A stretch of 64,000 nucleotides of DNA, taken from positions 16,461-80,460 of the forward strand of contig NZ_SAVB01000025.1 of NCBI RefSeq assembly GCF_004022265.1, given 5' to 3'. The DNA comes from Paenirhodobacter ferrireducens (GTDB taxonomy: Bacteria > Pseudomonadota > Alphaproteobacteria > Rhodobacterales > Rhodobacteraceae). The position numbers were made by a program, and so were the translations under genes. The number at the start of each line of letters is the position of its first letter. The first letter of the stretch is position 1. Positions 21,762-30,739 of this stretch are shown here, one piece after another. Under the pieces are notes generated by a model. The model saw only the letters and a program-made list of their open reading frames with translations, did no database searches and was not told the origin of the DNA.

Positions 21762-23138
21762 TCAGAAGAAGTCGATCGACACCTGCAGCAAGCGCTCCAC
21801 CACCGGAACGTCCGCCGCAAGCGCGAAGAGCACGATGACGTCGCCCTCGTCGACCTTGGTGTCGCCGCCCGGCTTGACGATGCGGTCGCCCTTCATCAGC
21901 GCCCCCATCAGCACCCCCTCGGGGAAGTCGATGTCGCGCAGCAGCCGGCCTGCGATCGGCGAGGTGCCCAGCACCTGCGCCTCGATCACCTCGGCCTCGG
22001 CATCGCCGATCGAGTAGATCGCCCGCACCCGGCCGTGGCGGATGTGGCGCAGGATCGAGCTGACCGTGGTGGCGCGCGGGTTGATGTAGGCGTCGATGTC
22101 GAGCGGCGCCATCAGCGGCACCATCGTCGGGTCGTTGACGAGCGAGATCGCCATCTTGCAGCCCGCCTGCTTCGCCCGCACGGCGGCCAGGATGTTGGTC
22201 TTGTCGTCGTCCGTCACCACCAGCACCGCGTCTGCGCGGTCGATGTTCGCTTCCTCGAGCAGCTCGGCGCTCATCCCGTCGCCATTGAGCACGATCGTGC
22301 GTTCGAGCGCGTCGGCCGCGCGTTCGGCATTGGCGCGGTTCTTCTCGATGATCTTCGCCCGCACCCGGTCCGAGCGCGCCTCAAGCGCGCGGGCAACGCC
22401 AAGCCCGACATTGCCGCCGCCGATGATGACGATGCGTTCCTGCTTCTTCGTCGCCTTGCCGAAAATCTCGAGGGTGCGGTTCACATCCTCGGTGAAGGCG
22501 AAGACATAGATCTGGTCCTCGGCGAAAAGCTGATCGCCCGGCTCGGGGGCGAACAGACGGCCCTCGCGCCGCACACCGACGACCAGCGCGCGCAGCGTCG
22601 AAAAGAGGTCGGTGAGCTGGCGCAGCGGGGTGTTCAGCACCGGACAGTCCTCCTCGAGGACGATGCCCAGAAGCTGCACCCCGCCGTTGAGGAAGCTCTC
22701 GGTGTCGAAGGTCGCGGGCGCGTTCAGCCGCTGCAGCGCAGCCTCGGCCACTTCGCGTTCGGGGCTGATGACGACGTCGATCGGCAGATGGTCGCGGCGG
22801 TAGAGATCGGCATATTGCGGTGCCAGATAGGTCTGCGCGCGGATCCGGGCGATCTTGCGGGTGACGCCGAAGACCGATTGCGCCACCTGGCAGGTCACCA
22901 TGTTGACCTCATCCGAATGGGTTGCGGCGATGATCAGGTCGCAGTCGCGCGCGCCGGCCTTTTCCAGAACGTCCGGATGCGAGGCAAAGCCCGCCACGCC
23001 CTGCACGTCCAGCGTGTCCGAGGCGCGGCGCACCAGTTCGGCATTGCTGTCGACGATCGTGACGTCGTTGCGTTCGCCCGCCAGATGGCGCGCGATCTGC
23101 CAGCCGACCTGTCCCGCACCGCAGATGATGACCTTCAT
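21762..23138 (-). CDS. trkA: Trk system potassium uptake regulator TrkA
   Basis: This 458-residue cytosolic gating protein for TrkH has two RCK units, each with a nucleotide-binding N-half and a ligand-binding C-half. The first dinucleotide fold is IICGAGQVGWQIARHL at residue 4 and the second IIGGGNVGLGVARAL near residue 235. The conserved acidic residue that follows each fold is present (TIVDSNAELV, KIIEKNRANAE). The start at 23138 (MKVIICGAGQVG) is the family start; an upstream in-frame start at 23177 is not needed. It precedes trkH by 9 bases and follows ntrX with a repeat element in the gap. Confidence 0.95.
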   Translation of the reverse strand: MKVIICGAGQVGWQIARHLAGERNDVTIVDSNAELVRRASDTLDVQGVAGFASHPDVLEKAGARDCDLIIAATHSDEVNMVTCQVAQSVFGVTRKIARIRAQTYLAPQYADLYRRDHLPIDVVISPEREVAEAALQRLNAPATFDTESFLNGGVQLLGIVLEEDCPVLNTPLRQLTDLFSTLRALVVGVRREGRLFAPEPGDQLFAEDQIYVFAFTEDVNRTLEIFGKATKKQERIVIIGGGNVGLGVARALEARSDRVRAKIIEKNRANAERAADALERTIVLNGDGMSAELLEEANIDRADAVLVVTDDDKTNILAAVRAKQAGCKMAISLVNDPTMVPLMAPLDIDAYINPRATTVSSILRHIRHGRVRAIYSIGDAEAEVIEAQVLGTSPIAGRLLRDIDFPEGVLMGALMKGDRIVKPGGDTKVDEGDVIVLFALAADVPVVERLLQVSIDFF

Positions 23139-23234
23139 TCCGTCCTCCGACTGGCCGTCTGGCTGTTGTATGCGCACAGCCCCCGACGGTCAATCACGGC
23201 GCCCGGACACCGCACCCTGCCCCGGCTGCGGCCG

Positions 23235-23323
23235 CTCCGCGGGGAGTATTTTCACAAGGAAAAGCCGAAGGTCCGAAAGACCTTGCCTCAGGTTTTTCCT
23301 GGCCCAAATACTCCCGCCGGAGG
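23235..23323. repeat. Intergenic inverted-repeat element, copy A
   Basis: Left arm GGGAGTATTTTCACAAGG (from about 23242) is mirrored by right arm CCTGGCCCAAATACTCCC (to about 23315), with CTCCGCGGGG and GCCGGAGG outside. It lies between ntrX and trkA. The same arms occur at 36316 and 42887 and a variant at 40645, so this is a dispersed genomic element able to fold into a long hairpin. Confidence 0.65.
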
Positions 23324-23351
23324 CGATCGGCGGCTGCGGCCCGCGCGCAGC

Positions 23352-24764
23352 TCAGAGGTCGTCGTCCTCGTCGTCCTCCTCGAGATGGGCAACGCGGCCG
23401 CCGGCCTTGGCCGAGGTGACGACGCCCAGAGACTTCAGCTTGCGGTGCAGCGCCGAGCGTTCCATGCCGACGAAGGCCGCGGTGCGCGAGATGTTGCCGC
23501 CGAAGCGGTTGATCTGGGTCAGCAGGTATTCGCGCTCAAAGAGTTCGCGCGCCTCGCGCAGCGGCAGCGTGGCCAGCGCCCCGCCGAGCACGATCCGCCC
23601 CTCCTCGGCCGGGCTGCCCTCGCCCGGCAGCTCGCGCGCCTCGATCGGGCCGGTGCCCTCGCCGAGGATCAGCACCCGCTCGACGATGTTGCGCAGCTGG
23701 CGGATGTTGCCCGGCCAGTCCATCGTCTGCAGCGCCGCCCCCGCCTCGTCCGAGACCTCGCGCGCAGGCAGGCCCTGGGTGCGGTTGAAGGCCTCGATGA
23801 AATGGCGGGCAAGCAGCGGGATGTCCTCGCGCCGTTCGCTCAGCGGCGGCACCGCGATCGGCACCACGTTGAGGCGGTCGAACAGCTCCTGGCGGAAGCG
23901 GCCGGCGGCAATCTCGGCGGACAGGTCGCGCGTCGTCGAGGAGATCACCCGCAGATCGACCCGCACCTTGTCGGCGCCGCCCACCCGGGTGAACTGCTGT
24001 TCGGTCAGAACGCGCAGGATTTTCGACTGGGTGCCCGAGGGCATCTCGGCCACCTCGTCGAAATAGATCACCCCGCCATGCGCCTGCTCAAGCAGCCCCT
24101 TCTCGATGCCACGCTCGGAGGTCTCGCGGCCGAAGAGCACCTCTTCCATCCGCTCGGCGGCGATCGAAGCCGAATTGACGGTGACGAAGGGCGCCGCGGC
24201 CCGGTTCGAATGCTGATGCACGAAGCGCGCGGCGGTTTCCTTGCCCGAGCCCGGCTCGCCGGTCAGCATCACCCGGCCGTTCGACTTCGTCACCTTGTCG
24301 AGCTGGTCCTTGAGCTTGCGGAAGGCGGCCGAGGCGCCGAGCATCTCGCCCGAATGCAGGTCGCGCCGGCGCAGCGAGGAATTCTCGCGCCGCAGCCGGG
24401 CGGTCTCCATCGCGCGGCCGATCACCACCATCAGCTGGTCGATGTTGAACGGCTTCTCGATGAAGTCATAGGCGCCCTGCTTGATCGCGGCGACGGCGAT
24501 CTCGATGTTGCCGTGCCCCGAGATGATGATGATCGGGATGTCCGGGTTGTCGCGCTTCACCGTCTTCAGGATGTCGATGCCGTCCATCCGGCTGTCCTTC
24601 AGCCAGATGTCGAGGATCATCAGCGCCGGCGCCTCGGCGTTGATCTGCTCCATGCACTCGTCGGAATTCGCCGCCAGACGGGTGGCATAGCCCTCGTCCT
24701 TCAGGATGTCTGCGATCAGTTCGCGGATGTCCTTCTCGTCGTCGACGATCAGAATGTCACTCAT
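23352..24764 (-). CDS. ntrX: Nitrogen-related response regulator NtrX
   Basis: The 470-residue response regulator is paired with sensor NtrY and linked in alphaproteobacteria to nitrogen metabolism, redox control and envelope functions. The receiver domain has D8-D9, phospho-site D52 (LMILDIWLKD) and the Lys of IEKPF. The AAA+ domain has Walker A GEPGSGKET and Walker B GVIYFDEVAEMP. The GAFTGA loop expected between them for sigma-54 contact is absent (the segment reads EEVLFGRETSERGIEKG). The C-terminal FIS-type helix-turn-helix ends in RTAAFVGMERSALHRKLKSL. The start at 24764 (MSDILIVDDE) matches the family and overlaps the ntrY stop by 8 bases. Confidence 0.94.
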   Translation of the reverse strand: MSDILIVDDEKDIRELIADILKDEGYATRLAANSDECMEQINAEAPALMILDIWLKDSRMDGIDILKTVKRDNPDIPIIIISGHGNIEIAVAAIKQGAYDFIEKPFNIDQLMVVIGRAMETARLRRENSSLRRRDLHSGEMLGASAAFRKLKDQLDKVTKSNGRVMLTGEPGSGKETAARFVHQHSNRAAAPFVTVNSASIAAERMEEVLFGRETSERGIEKGLLEQAHGGVIYFDEVAEMPSGTQSKILRVLTEQQFTRVGGADKVRVDLRVISSTTRDLSAEIAAGRFRQELFDRLNVVPIAVPPLSERREDIPLLARHFIEAFNRTQGLPAREVSDEAGAALQTMDWPGNIRQLRNIVERVLILGEGTGPIEARELPGEGSPAEEGRIVLGGALATLPLREARELFEREYLLTQINRFGGNISRTAAFVGMERSALHRKLKSLGVVTSAKAGGRVAHLEEDDEDDDL

Positions 24765-27075
24765 GGGTCCCACTGTCCTTGATGGCGCGCTGGCCCGCCC
24801 GGGCCCGCGGCAGTCTGATTTCGGCGAGCGCGCCGCGATGCGCGCCCTCGGCAAAGGCCGGTGCATCGGTCAGCACCAGCGTACCGCCATGTTCCTCGAT
24901 GATCTTCTTCACGATCGGCAGGCCGAGCCCGGTGCCCTTCGCCCGCGTCGTCACATAGGGCTCGAACAGCCGCGAGCGGTCGGGCGGCAGGCCGATGCCA
25001 TTGTCCATGATGCGGATGGTGACGGCGTCGGGCGCGGCCTCCATCGCGACCCGTACCTCGGGCACCCAGCCCGCAGGCGCGCCCTTCTCGGCAAGGCTCT
25101 CGATCGCCTCGCCGGCGTTCTTGATGAGGTTGGTCACCGCCTGCGAGATCATCGTCGCGTCGAGTTCCACCACCACCGGATCGGCCGGCAGGTCGGAGAC
25201 CAGCTTCGCCCCGTGCAGCGCGCCCTCCTGCAACAGCACCGCGTCGCGCATCAGCCGCGCGAGGTCGTGATCGCGCCGGTCGGGTTCGGGCATCCGGGCA
25301 AAGCGCGAAAACTCGTCGACGATGCGGCGCAGGTCATTCGTCTGCCGCACGATCACCCCGGTGAGCTGTTCGAGCGTCTCCAGATCCTCGCCCGAGACAA
25401 GGCGCGAATATTTGCGCTTGATCCGCTCGGCCGAGAGCTGGATCGGGGTGAGCGGGTTCTTGATCTCGTGCGCGATGCGGCGTGCGACATCGCCCCAGGC
25501 GGCCATGCGCTGCGCCGAGACCAGCTCGGTCACATCGTCGAAAGCCACCACATAGCCCTCGCGCTGGCCGTCTTCGCCGCTGCGCACCGCCATCCGCACC
25601 AGCAGGCTTTCCAGCCGCCCGCCGCGCGAGATCCGTACCTCTTCTTGCACGACAGGATGAAAACCATCCTGCAAACGATGGAAAAGGCTTGAAAATTCAG
25701 GAACAGCCTCGGAAAGGGAAAGGTCGTGATCCTGGCCCGGGGCAAGCTCCAGCAAACGCATTGCCGAGCGGTTGAGGAAATCGAGCCGGCCCTCGGCATC
25801 GAGGCCGATCACCCCCGAGGTGACCGAACTCAGCACCGAATCGAACAGCCGCCGGCGCTCTTCGGTCTTGCGGTGCGAGGCGATCAGCGCCTCGCGCTGG
25901 CCTTTCAGCTCGCGCGTCATCCGGTTGAACACGATGCCGAGCGTGGCGATCTCGTCATCGCCCTCATCCTCGATCACGCGGGCATCGAGATCGCCTGCGC
26001 CGACCCGCTCGGCGGCCGAGGCGAGCCGCCCGATCGGGCGCGACAGGCGCTCGGCGAACCACAGCCCGACCCAGACCGCGGCGAGGATCAGGATCAGCGC
26101 AAAGCCGATGTAGACGAGGCCGAACTCGAACAGCACCCGGCCGCGTGTGGTCTCAAGCTGCTGATAGAGGTGCACGGTCTCGCGCGTGCTGTCGAGAAGC
26201 GACAGGATCTGGCCGTCGACGGTGCGCGAGACATAGAGATAGCGATCGACGAAGGCATCGAGGCGAACGAGCGCACGCAGCTCGGAATTCGGCCAGTCCT
26301 CGATCAGGACGGTGCCGCCCTTCTGCGCCTCGACGATCTTCTCGGGCGCGGGCTTCTCGAAATCGAAGAGATAGCTGCGCTCGCCGCGGGCGATGATCTC
26401 GCCGGTGCCGTCGATCACATAGGCTTCCTTCAGCCCACGCTGGATGCCCGCCTGTCCGGCAACCAGCAGCTCGCGCAGGTCGCCGTCCGACATGAAAGTC
26501 GCGGCCTGCCGGCGCAGGTTCAGAAAGCCCGCGAGCGCCTCGGCATCGGACACGATGTCGCGCTTGTGCTCGTCCTGATAGGCCTCAGCCGCGGCGAGCG
26601 AGGTGCCGACAACCGAGCGCACCCGGTCGGAAAACCAGCCCTCGAGGCCGATGTTCACGGTGAGCCCGGCAAACAGCGCGACGAGGATCGTCGGCACCAG
26701 CGCGATGCCGGCGAAGACGCCGGTGAGCCGCAGCGTCAGCCGCGAGCCCGAGGCACGGGCGCGCCGCGCCGCGATCATCTGCGTCAGGCGCATCACGATC
26801 AGTCCGGCGAGCAGCAGGAAATAGACGAAATCGGCAAGCAGCGTCAGCCGCAGCGCATTCGAATCGGCGCCCTGCCCCATCGGCCCGAGCACGAAGGAGG
26901 TGCCAAGTGCGAGCACCGGGCCCAACACCGTGAGCCCGAGCGCAAAGCCGTTCTGCACCCGGCGCTGGCGACGCAAACGAACAAGCCTGCCCCACGCGCT
27001 GCGATCGACCGTGCCGTGCAAAATGCCTCTCCCGCTCTCCGGGGCCGGGCGAATCCGCCGAGGCGAAATTGCCAC
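24757..27075 (-). CDS. ntrY: Nitrogen-related sensor histidine kinase NtrY
   Basis: This membrane histidine kinase partners NtrX. Hydrophobic segments near the N-terminus, including the pair NALRLTLLADFVYFLLLAGL and VFAGIALVPTILVALFAGL, precede a periplasmic region. A further membrane helix (IGFALILILAAVWVGLWFA) leads to a HAMP domain, a PAS domain (VLSSVTSGVIGLDAEGRLDFLN) and the kinase core, with the phospho-His in IAHEIKNPLTPIQ, the N-box NLIKNAGEAIE and G-box GTGLGLPIVKKI. The start is unsure. GTG at 27073-27075 follows AGGGGATT 18 bases after the ntrC stop and gives 772 residues; a TTG at 27021 is an alternative. Confidence 0.92.
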   Translation of the reverse strand: MAISPRRIRPAPESGRGILHGTVDRSAWGRLVRLRRQRRVQNGFALGLTVLGPVLALGTSFVLGPMGQGADSNALRLTLLADFVYFLLLAGLIVMRLTQMIAARRARASGSRLTLRLTGVFAGIALVPTILVALFAGLTVNIGLEGWFSDRVRSVVGTSLAAAEAYQDEHKRDIVSDAEALAGFLNLRRQAATFMSDGDLRELLVAGQAGIQRGLKEAYVIDGTGEIIARGERSYLFDFEKPAPEKIVEAQKGGTVLIEDWPNSELRALVRLDAFVDRYLYVSRTVDGQILSLLDSTRETVHLYQQLETTRGRVLFEFGLVYIGFALILILAAVWVGLWFAERLSRPIGRLASAAERVGAGDLDARVIEDEGDDEIATLGIVFNRMTRELKGQREALIASHRKTEERRRLFDSVLSSVTSGVIGLDAEGRLDFLNRSAMRLLELAPGQDHDLSLSEAVPEFSSLFHRLQDGFHPVVQEEVRISRGGRLESLLVRMAVRSGEDGQREGYVVAFDDVTELVSAQRMAAWGDVARRIAHEIKNPLTPIQLSAERIKRKYSRLVSGEDLETLEQLTGVIVRQTNDLRRIVDEFSRFARMPEPDRRDHDLARLMRDAVLLQEGALHGAKLVSDLPADPVVVELDATMISQAVTNLIKNAGEAIESLAEKGAPAGWVPEVRVAMEAAPDAVTIRIMDNGIGLPPDRSRLFEPYVTTRAKGTGLGLPIVKKIIEEHGGTLVLTDAPAFAEGAHRGALAEIRLPRARAGQRAIKDSGTHE

Positions 27076-27092
27076 AATCCCCTGTTGCGGGT

Positions 27093-28466
27093 TTACATCA
27101 GTTTCCGGCGCCGTGTCACCTGAATATCCAGATCGGTGATCTTCTTGCGCAAGGTATTGCGGTTGATACCAAGCAGGTCGGCACATCTCGCCTGATTGCC
27201 GCCGGTGGCGTCGAGCGCGATCTCGATCAGCGGCGCCTCCATCTCGCGCAGGATCCGGTCATAGAGTCCGGGCGCAGGCAGGTTGCCGCCGTGCAGGTCG
27301 AAATAGCGCCGCAGGTGGCGCGCGATCGAGGCGGAAAGCTTCTCGCCCTCGCCGCCCGAGCGCAGCGGCTCGATCGCCGGCTGGTTGCCGAGCACGAATT
27401 CCACCTCGGTCCGGGTGATTTCCTCTTCGGACGAGGTCACCACCAGCCGGCGGACGGTGTTCTCAAGCTGGCGCACGTTGCCCGGCCAGGCATAGGCGCG
27501 CACCAGCGCCAGCGCCTCGGCCGAGAAGCGGCGGGCGCCAAGCCCGTCGCGCTCGGCCCGGGTCAGGAAGTGGTCGGCGAGCAGCGGGATATCCTCGACG
27601 CGCTCGCGCAGCGCGGGCACTGCGATGGTGACACCACCGAGGCGGTAGAACAGGTCCTGGCGGAACTTGCCCGCCTCCATCAGCGCCGACAGGTCGACCT
27701 GGGTCGTTGCCATGATCCGCGGTGCGGGATCGGGCAAGGCGTCGAGCATGCGCACGATGCGGCCCTGGGTCTCGTCGTCGTAATCGCCGACCTCGTCGAA
27801 GACGAGCGAGCCGCCCTTGGCCTTCGCCAGCAGCGTCGAGGGGCCGTCGGCGCCCTGCAGGTCGGCTGCCTGCGCCACCACGAAGGGCAGCGTGCGACGA
27901 TCCGAAAAGTCGTGGATCGCGCGGGCGATCAGCGACTTGCCGGTGCCAGATTCGCCGAGGATCAGCACCGGCAGATCGGCGTTCATCACCCGCGCCACAA
28001 GGCGGTAGAGCGCCTGCATCGCCGCGGTGCGGCCCACCAGCGGCAGGTCGGTGCCGCCCTCGGTGCGCGGCTCGATCGTTTTCTGCACGACCTGTGCCTT
28101 GCGCTTTTGCTCGAGCGCGCGGGCGGCGCGCTTCATCAGATCGGGCAGATCGAAGGGCTTCGGCAGATAATCGTAGGCATCCGCCTCCGCGGCCTGGATC
28201 GCGGTCATGATCGTGTTCTGCGCCGAAATCACGATCACCGGCAGGCCGGGGCGTTCCTGCGCGATGCGCGGCAGGGCCTCGAGCCCGTTGCCGTCGGGCA
28301 TGACGACATCGGAGATCACGAGATCGCCCTTGCCCTCCTCGACCCATCGCATCAGCGTCATCAGCGAGGCAGTCGCATGAACCTTGCACCCGGCCCGGGT
28401 CAGGGCCTGGGTGAGCACGGTGCGGATCGTGCGGTCATCATCGGCGACAAGTACGGTGCCGTCCAT
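27093..28466 (-). CDS. ntrC: Nitrogen regulator NtrC (Rhodobacter type, no GAFTGA motif)
   Basis: The 457-residue response regulator activates nitrogen-starvation genes. The receiver has D10-D11, phospho-site D53 ([11 protein letters not shown]) and the Lys of LPKPF. The AAA+ domain has Walker [10 protein letters not shown] and Walker [12 protein letters not shown]. Between them the GAFTGA loop that contacts sigma-54 is missing (the stretch reads [19 protein letters not shown]). Rhodobacter capsulatus NtrC also lacks it and activates sigma-70 polymerase, so the same is likely here. The DNA-binding end is [21 protein letters not shown]. It is preceded by ntrB (3-base gap) and followed by ntrYX. 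Confidence 0.95.
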   Translation of the reverse strand: MDGTVLVADDDRTIRTVLTQALTRAGCKVHATASLMTLMRWVEEGKGDLVISDVVMPDGNGLEALPRIAQERPGLPVIVISAQNTIMTAIQAAEADAYDYLPKPFDLPDLMKRAARALEQKRKAQVVQKTIEPRTEGGTDLPLVGRTAAMQALYRLVARVMNADLPVLILGESGTGKSLIARAIHDFSDRRTLPFVVAQAADLQGADGPSTLLAKAKGGSLVFDEVGDYDDETQGRIVRMLDALPDPAPRIMATTQVDLSALMEAGKFRQDLFYRLGGVTIAVPALRERVEDIPLLADHFLTRAERDGLGARRFSAEALALVRAYAWPGNVRQLENTVRRLVVTSSEEEITRTEVEFVLGNQPAIEPLRSGGEGEKLSASIARHLRRYFDLHGGNLPAPGLYDRILREMEAPLIEIALDATGGNQARCADLLGINRNTLRKKITDLDIQVTRRRKLM

Positions 28467-28469
28467 CGG

Positions 28470-29540
28470 TCAGCTCTCCTTCGGGGCGACAGGCAGGGAA
28501 ATCCGGAACACGGTCTTTCCCGGAACGGAATCGACGGAGATCCAGCCGTCGTGTTCCGAGATGATCTTCGACACCAGCGCAAGGCCGAGCCCGGTGCCGT
28601 TCTCGCGGCCGGAGACGAAGGGTTCGAAGATCGACGAGGCGATGTCGGGCGGAATGCCCGGGCCGTCGTCGACGATCTCGATCTGCAGAGGCAGCGCCTG
28701 CCCCAGCCCGTCGGCGCGCCGCAGCCGCAGCGAATGTTCGTAGAAGGTGTGCAGCCGGATCGTTCCGGGCTGGCCCTTCGAGGCCTCCGATGCGTTCTTC
28801 AGCAGGTTCAGGAAAACCTGGGTGAGCTGATCGGCATCGCCCAGCGTCGGCGGCAGCGAGGGGTCGTAATCCTCGATGATCGTCATATGCGCGCCAAAGC
28901 CGACCAGCGCCGACTTTCGCGCCCGGTCGAGCACGTCATGGATGTTGACCGGCTTCTTCTCGGGCGGACGGACATTGCCGAACTGCTCGACCTGTTCGAG
29001 CAGCTTCACGATCCGCCGGGTCTCGTCGACGATCAGATCGGTCAGCTCCAGATCGTCGCCCGCAAGGCTCATGCTCAGCAGCTGCGCCGCCCCGGCGATG
29101 CCCGCAAGCGGGTTCTTGATCTCATGCGCCAGCATCTCGGCCATGCCGATCGCCGAACGCGCCGCCGATTTCACCATGCTCGCCCGGCCGAGCCGGTCGG
29201 CGAGCTCGCGCGGCGAGATCAGGAACAGGATCGTCGCCGCATCCTCGCCCAGCGGGGCCGCCTGCAGGTTGCACTGCACCGGGGCCTTTTCGCCCGTCGT
29301 CACCTCGACGTCGTTGACGAAAAGTGCCGAGCGGTTCTTGCGGACGCGGGCGAAGATCTCCTCGAGCGGCGCCGAGATCGCCAGCCGCTCGAGCACCGAC
29401 TGCCCCTTCAGCATCCGCGCCGAGATGTTGAGAAACAGCTCGGCCGCCGGGTTGACCTCGATCATCCGGTCGTCTTCGCCGATCAGAAGCGCCGGGATCG
29501 GCAGCGAGCTCCAGATGATGCCGGGTGCGGGAAGGGTCAT
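28470..29540 (-). CDS. ntrB: Nitrogen sensor histidine kinase NtrB
   Basis: The soluble 356-residue kinase/phosphatase controls NtrC in response to PII proteins. An N-terminal PAS domain (SLPIPALLIGEDDRMIEVNPAAELFL) is followed by the dimerisation helix with phospho-His in LAHEIKNPLAGIAGAAQLL, the N-box VFLNLLKNASEAS, and the ATP lid DDGPGIPPDI plus GTGLGLALVSKII. No membrane helices are seen. Its start overlaps the dusB stop by 4 bases (ATGA) and ntrC follows after 3 bases, so dusB-ntrB-ntrC form one coupled unit. Confidence 0.96.
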   Translation of the reverse strand: MTLPAPGIIWSSLPIPALLIGEDDRMIEVNPAAELFLNISARMLKGQSVLERLAISAPLEEIFARVRKNRSALFVNDVEVTTGEKAPVQCNLQAAPLGEDAATILFLISPRELADRLGRASMVKSAARSAIGMAEMLAHEIKNPLAGIAGAAQLLSMSLAGDDLELTDLIVDETRRIVKLLEQVEQFGNVRPPEKKPVNIHDVLDRARKSALVGFGAHMTIIEDYDPSLPPTLGDADQLTQVFLNLLKNASEASKGQPGTIRLHTFYEHSLRLRRADGLGQALPLQIEIVDDGPGIPPDIASSIFEPFVSGRENGTGLGLALVSKIISEHDGWISVDSVPGKTVFRISLPVAPKES

Positions 29541-30511
29541 GCCGCCATCCTTTCGCCGAAAGCCGCGCCGATCAGCGCAAGCGTCGCCGCCGGGGTCTGC
29601 GAGACCATCATCTCGGCGCGCAGAGGTGCGCCTGCGGCCTCGGCATACCAGCCCAGATGCTTGCGTGCGAGCCGCAGACCGACCTCGATGCCGTAGAATG
29701 ACAGGATTGCCTCGTAATGCTCGGCCACCAGCGCGGCGAGCGCGTCGCCCGTGGGAACCCGCGGCGCCGGCGTACCGAAGAGCGCCGCGCCGATCTCGGC
29801 CAGCGCCCAGGGCCTTCCCTGCGCGCCGCGCCCGACCATCACCCCGGCTGCGCCGCTTTCCGCCAGCGCGCGGCGGGCCGAGGCCGCGTCGGTGATGTCG
29901 CCATTCGCGATCACCGGCACCGAGACCGCCTGCACCACCGGCCGGATCGCCGCCCAGTCGGCCGCGCCCTTGTAGAACTGCATCCGGGTGCGACCGTGGA
30001 TGACGATCATCCGCACGCCTGCCGCCTCGGCGCGCCGGGCGATCTGAGCCGCGTTCAGGCAGTCGCTATCCCAGCCAAGCCGCATCTTCAGCGTCACCGG
30101 CACGTCGACCGCCCCCGTCACCGCCTCGATCAGGCCAAGCGCATGGTCCGGGTCGCGCATCAGCGCCGCGCCGGAATAGCCGCCCGTCACCTTCTTCGCC
30201 GGGCAGCCCATGTTGATGTCGATGATCTTCGCGCCCATGTCGGCCACGACCTTCGCCGCCTCGGCCATCGCGCCCGCCTCGCGCCCGGCAAGCTGCACCG
30301 AGGAGGCCATATCGAGGCCAAGCTCGCTGCGTGCCTTCGCCCGCACCGAGGGCTTGGCGGTCAACATCTCGCCCGAGGCCACCATTTCGGAGACCACAAG
30401 CCCCGCGCCGAAACGCGCCACGATCCGCCGGAACGGCAGATCTGTGATACCGGCCATGGGTGCAAGCAGCACCGGGGGCTCCAGCCGGAAAGTGTCGAGC
30501 GTGAGGGTCAC
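29537..30511 (-). CDS. dusB: tRNA-dihydrouridine synthase DusB (NifR3)
   Basis: This FMN enzyme reduces uridine to dihydrouridine in the tRNA D-loop. It is historically named nifR3 because it heads the ntrBC operon in Rhodobacter and relatives. Family motifs are LLAPMAGITDLPFR at the N-terminus, INMGCPAKKVTGG with the catalytic Cys, the RNA-binding KMRLGWDS, IHGRTRMQFYKG and the FMN-phosphate site MVGRGAQGRPW. The start was placed at GTG 30511 (324 residues), close to the family N-terminus; an ATG at 30565 in frame would add 18 residues with no family match. The region upstream to ispDF should contain the operon promoter. Confidence 0.92.
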   Translation of the reverse strand: MTLTLDTFRLEPPVLLAPMAGITDLPFRRIVARFGAGLVVSEMVASGEMLTAKPSVRAKARSELGLDMASSVQLAGREAGAMAEAAKVVADMGAKIIDINMGCPAKKVTGGYSGAALMRDPDHALGLIEAVTGAVDVPVTLKMRLGWDSDCLNAAQIARRAEAAGVRMIVIHGRTRMQFYKGAADWAAIRPVVQAVSVPVIANGDITDAASARRALAESGAAGVMVGRGAQGRPWALAEIGAALFGTPAPRVPTGDALAALVAEHYEAILSFYGIEVGLRLARKHLGWYAEAAGAPLRAEMMVSQTPAATLALIGAAFGERMAA

Positions 30512-30739
30512 TTGGCATTCCAGATTGTTGCTGCACCTGAGGTAGCGGCTGAGATCGGGAATCACAATTGAAACGCGCCAGTTTCGGCGAGAAAAATCAG
30601 CACTTGCCTAAAATTTACGCGATACACCGGGCAATCTGGCCCGAGGTTACCGCTCACAACCGGAATCACCCGGTTTTGCCCCCGATTGCACCGGGCGCGG
30701 GCTTGGCCTAAGCCTTTCGCCGGAACCGGAGGAGATCGG

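Noticed and set aside
20058..24782. A 1574-residue plus-strand open frame
   Set aside because: It is antisense to hfq, trkH, trkA and ntrX, which have complete family motifs. Long antisense frames are common at this GC content.
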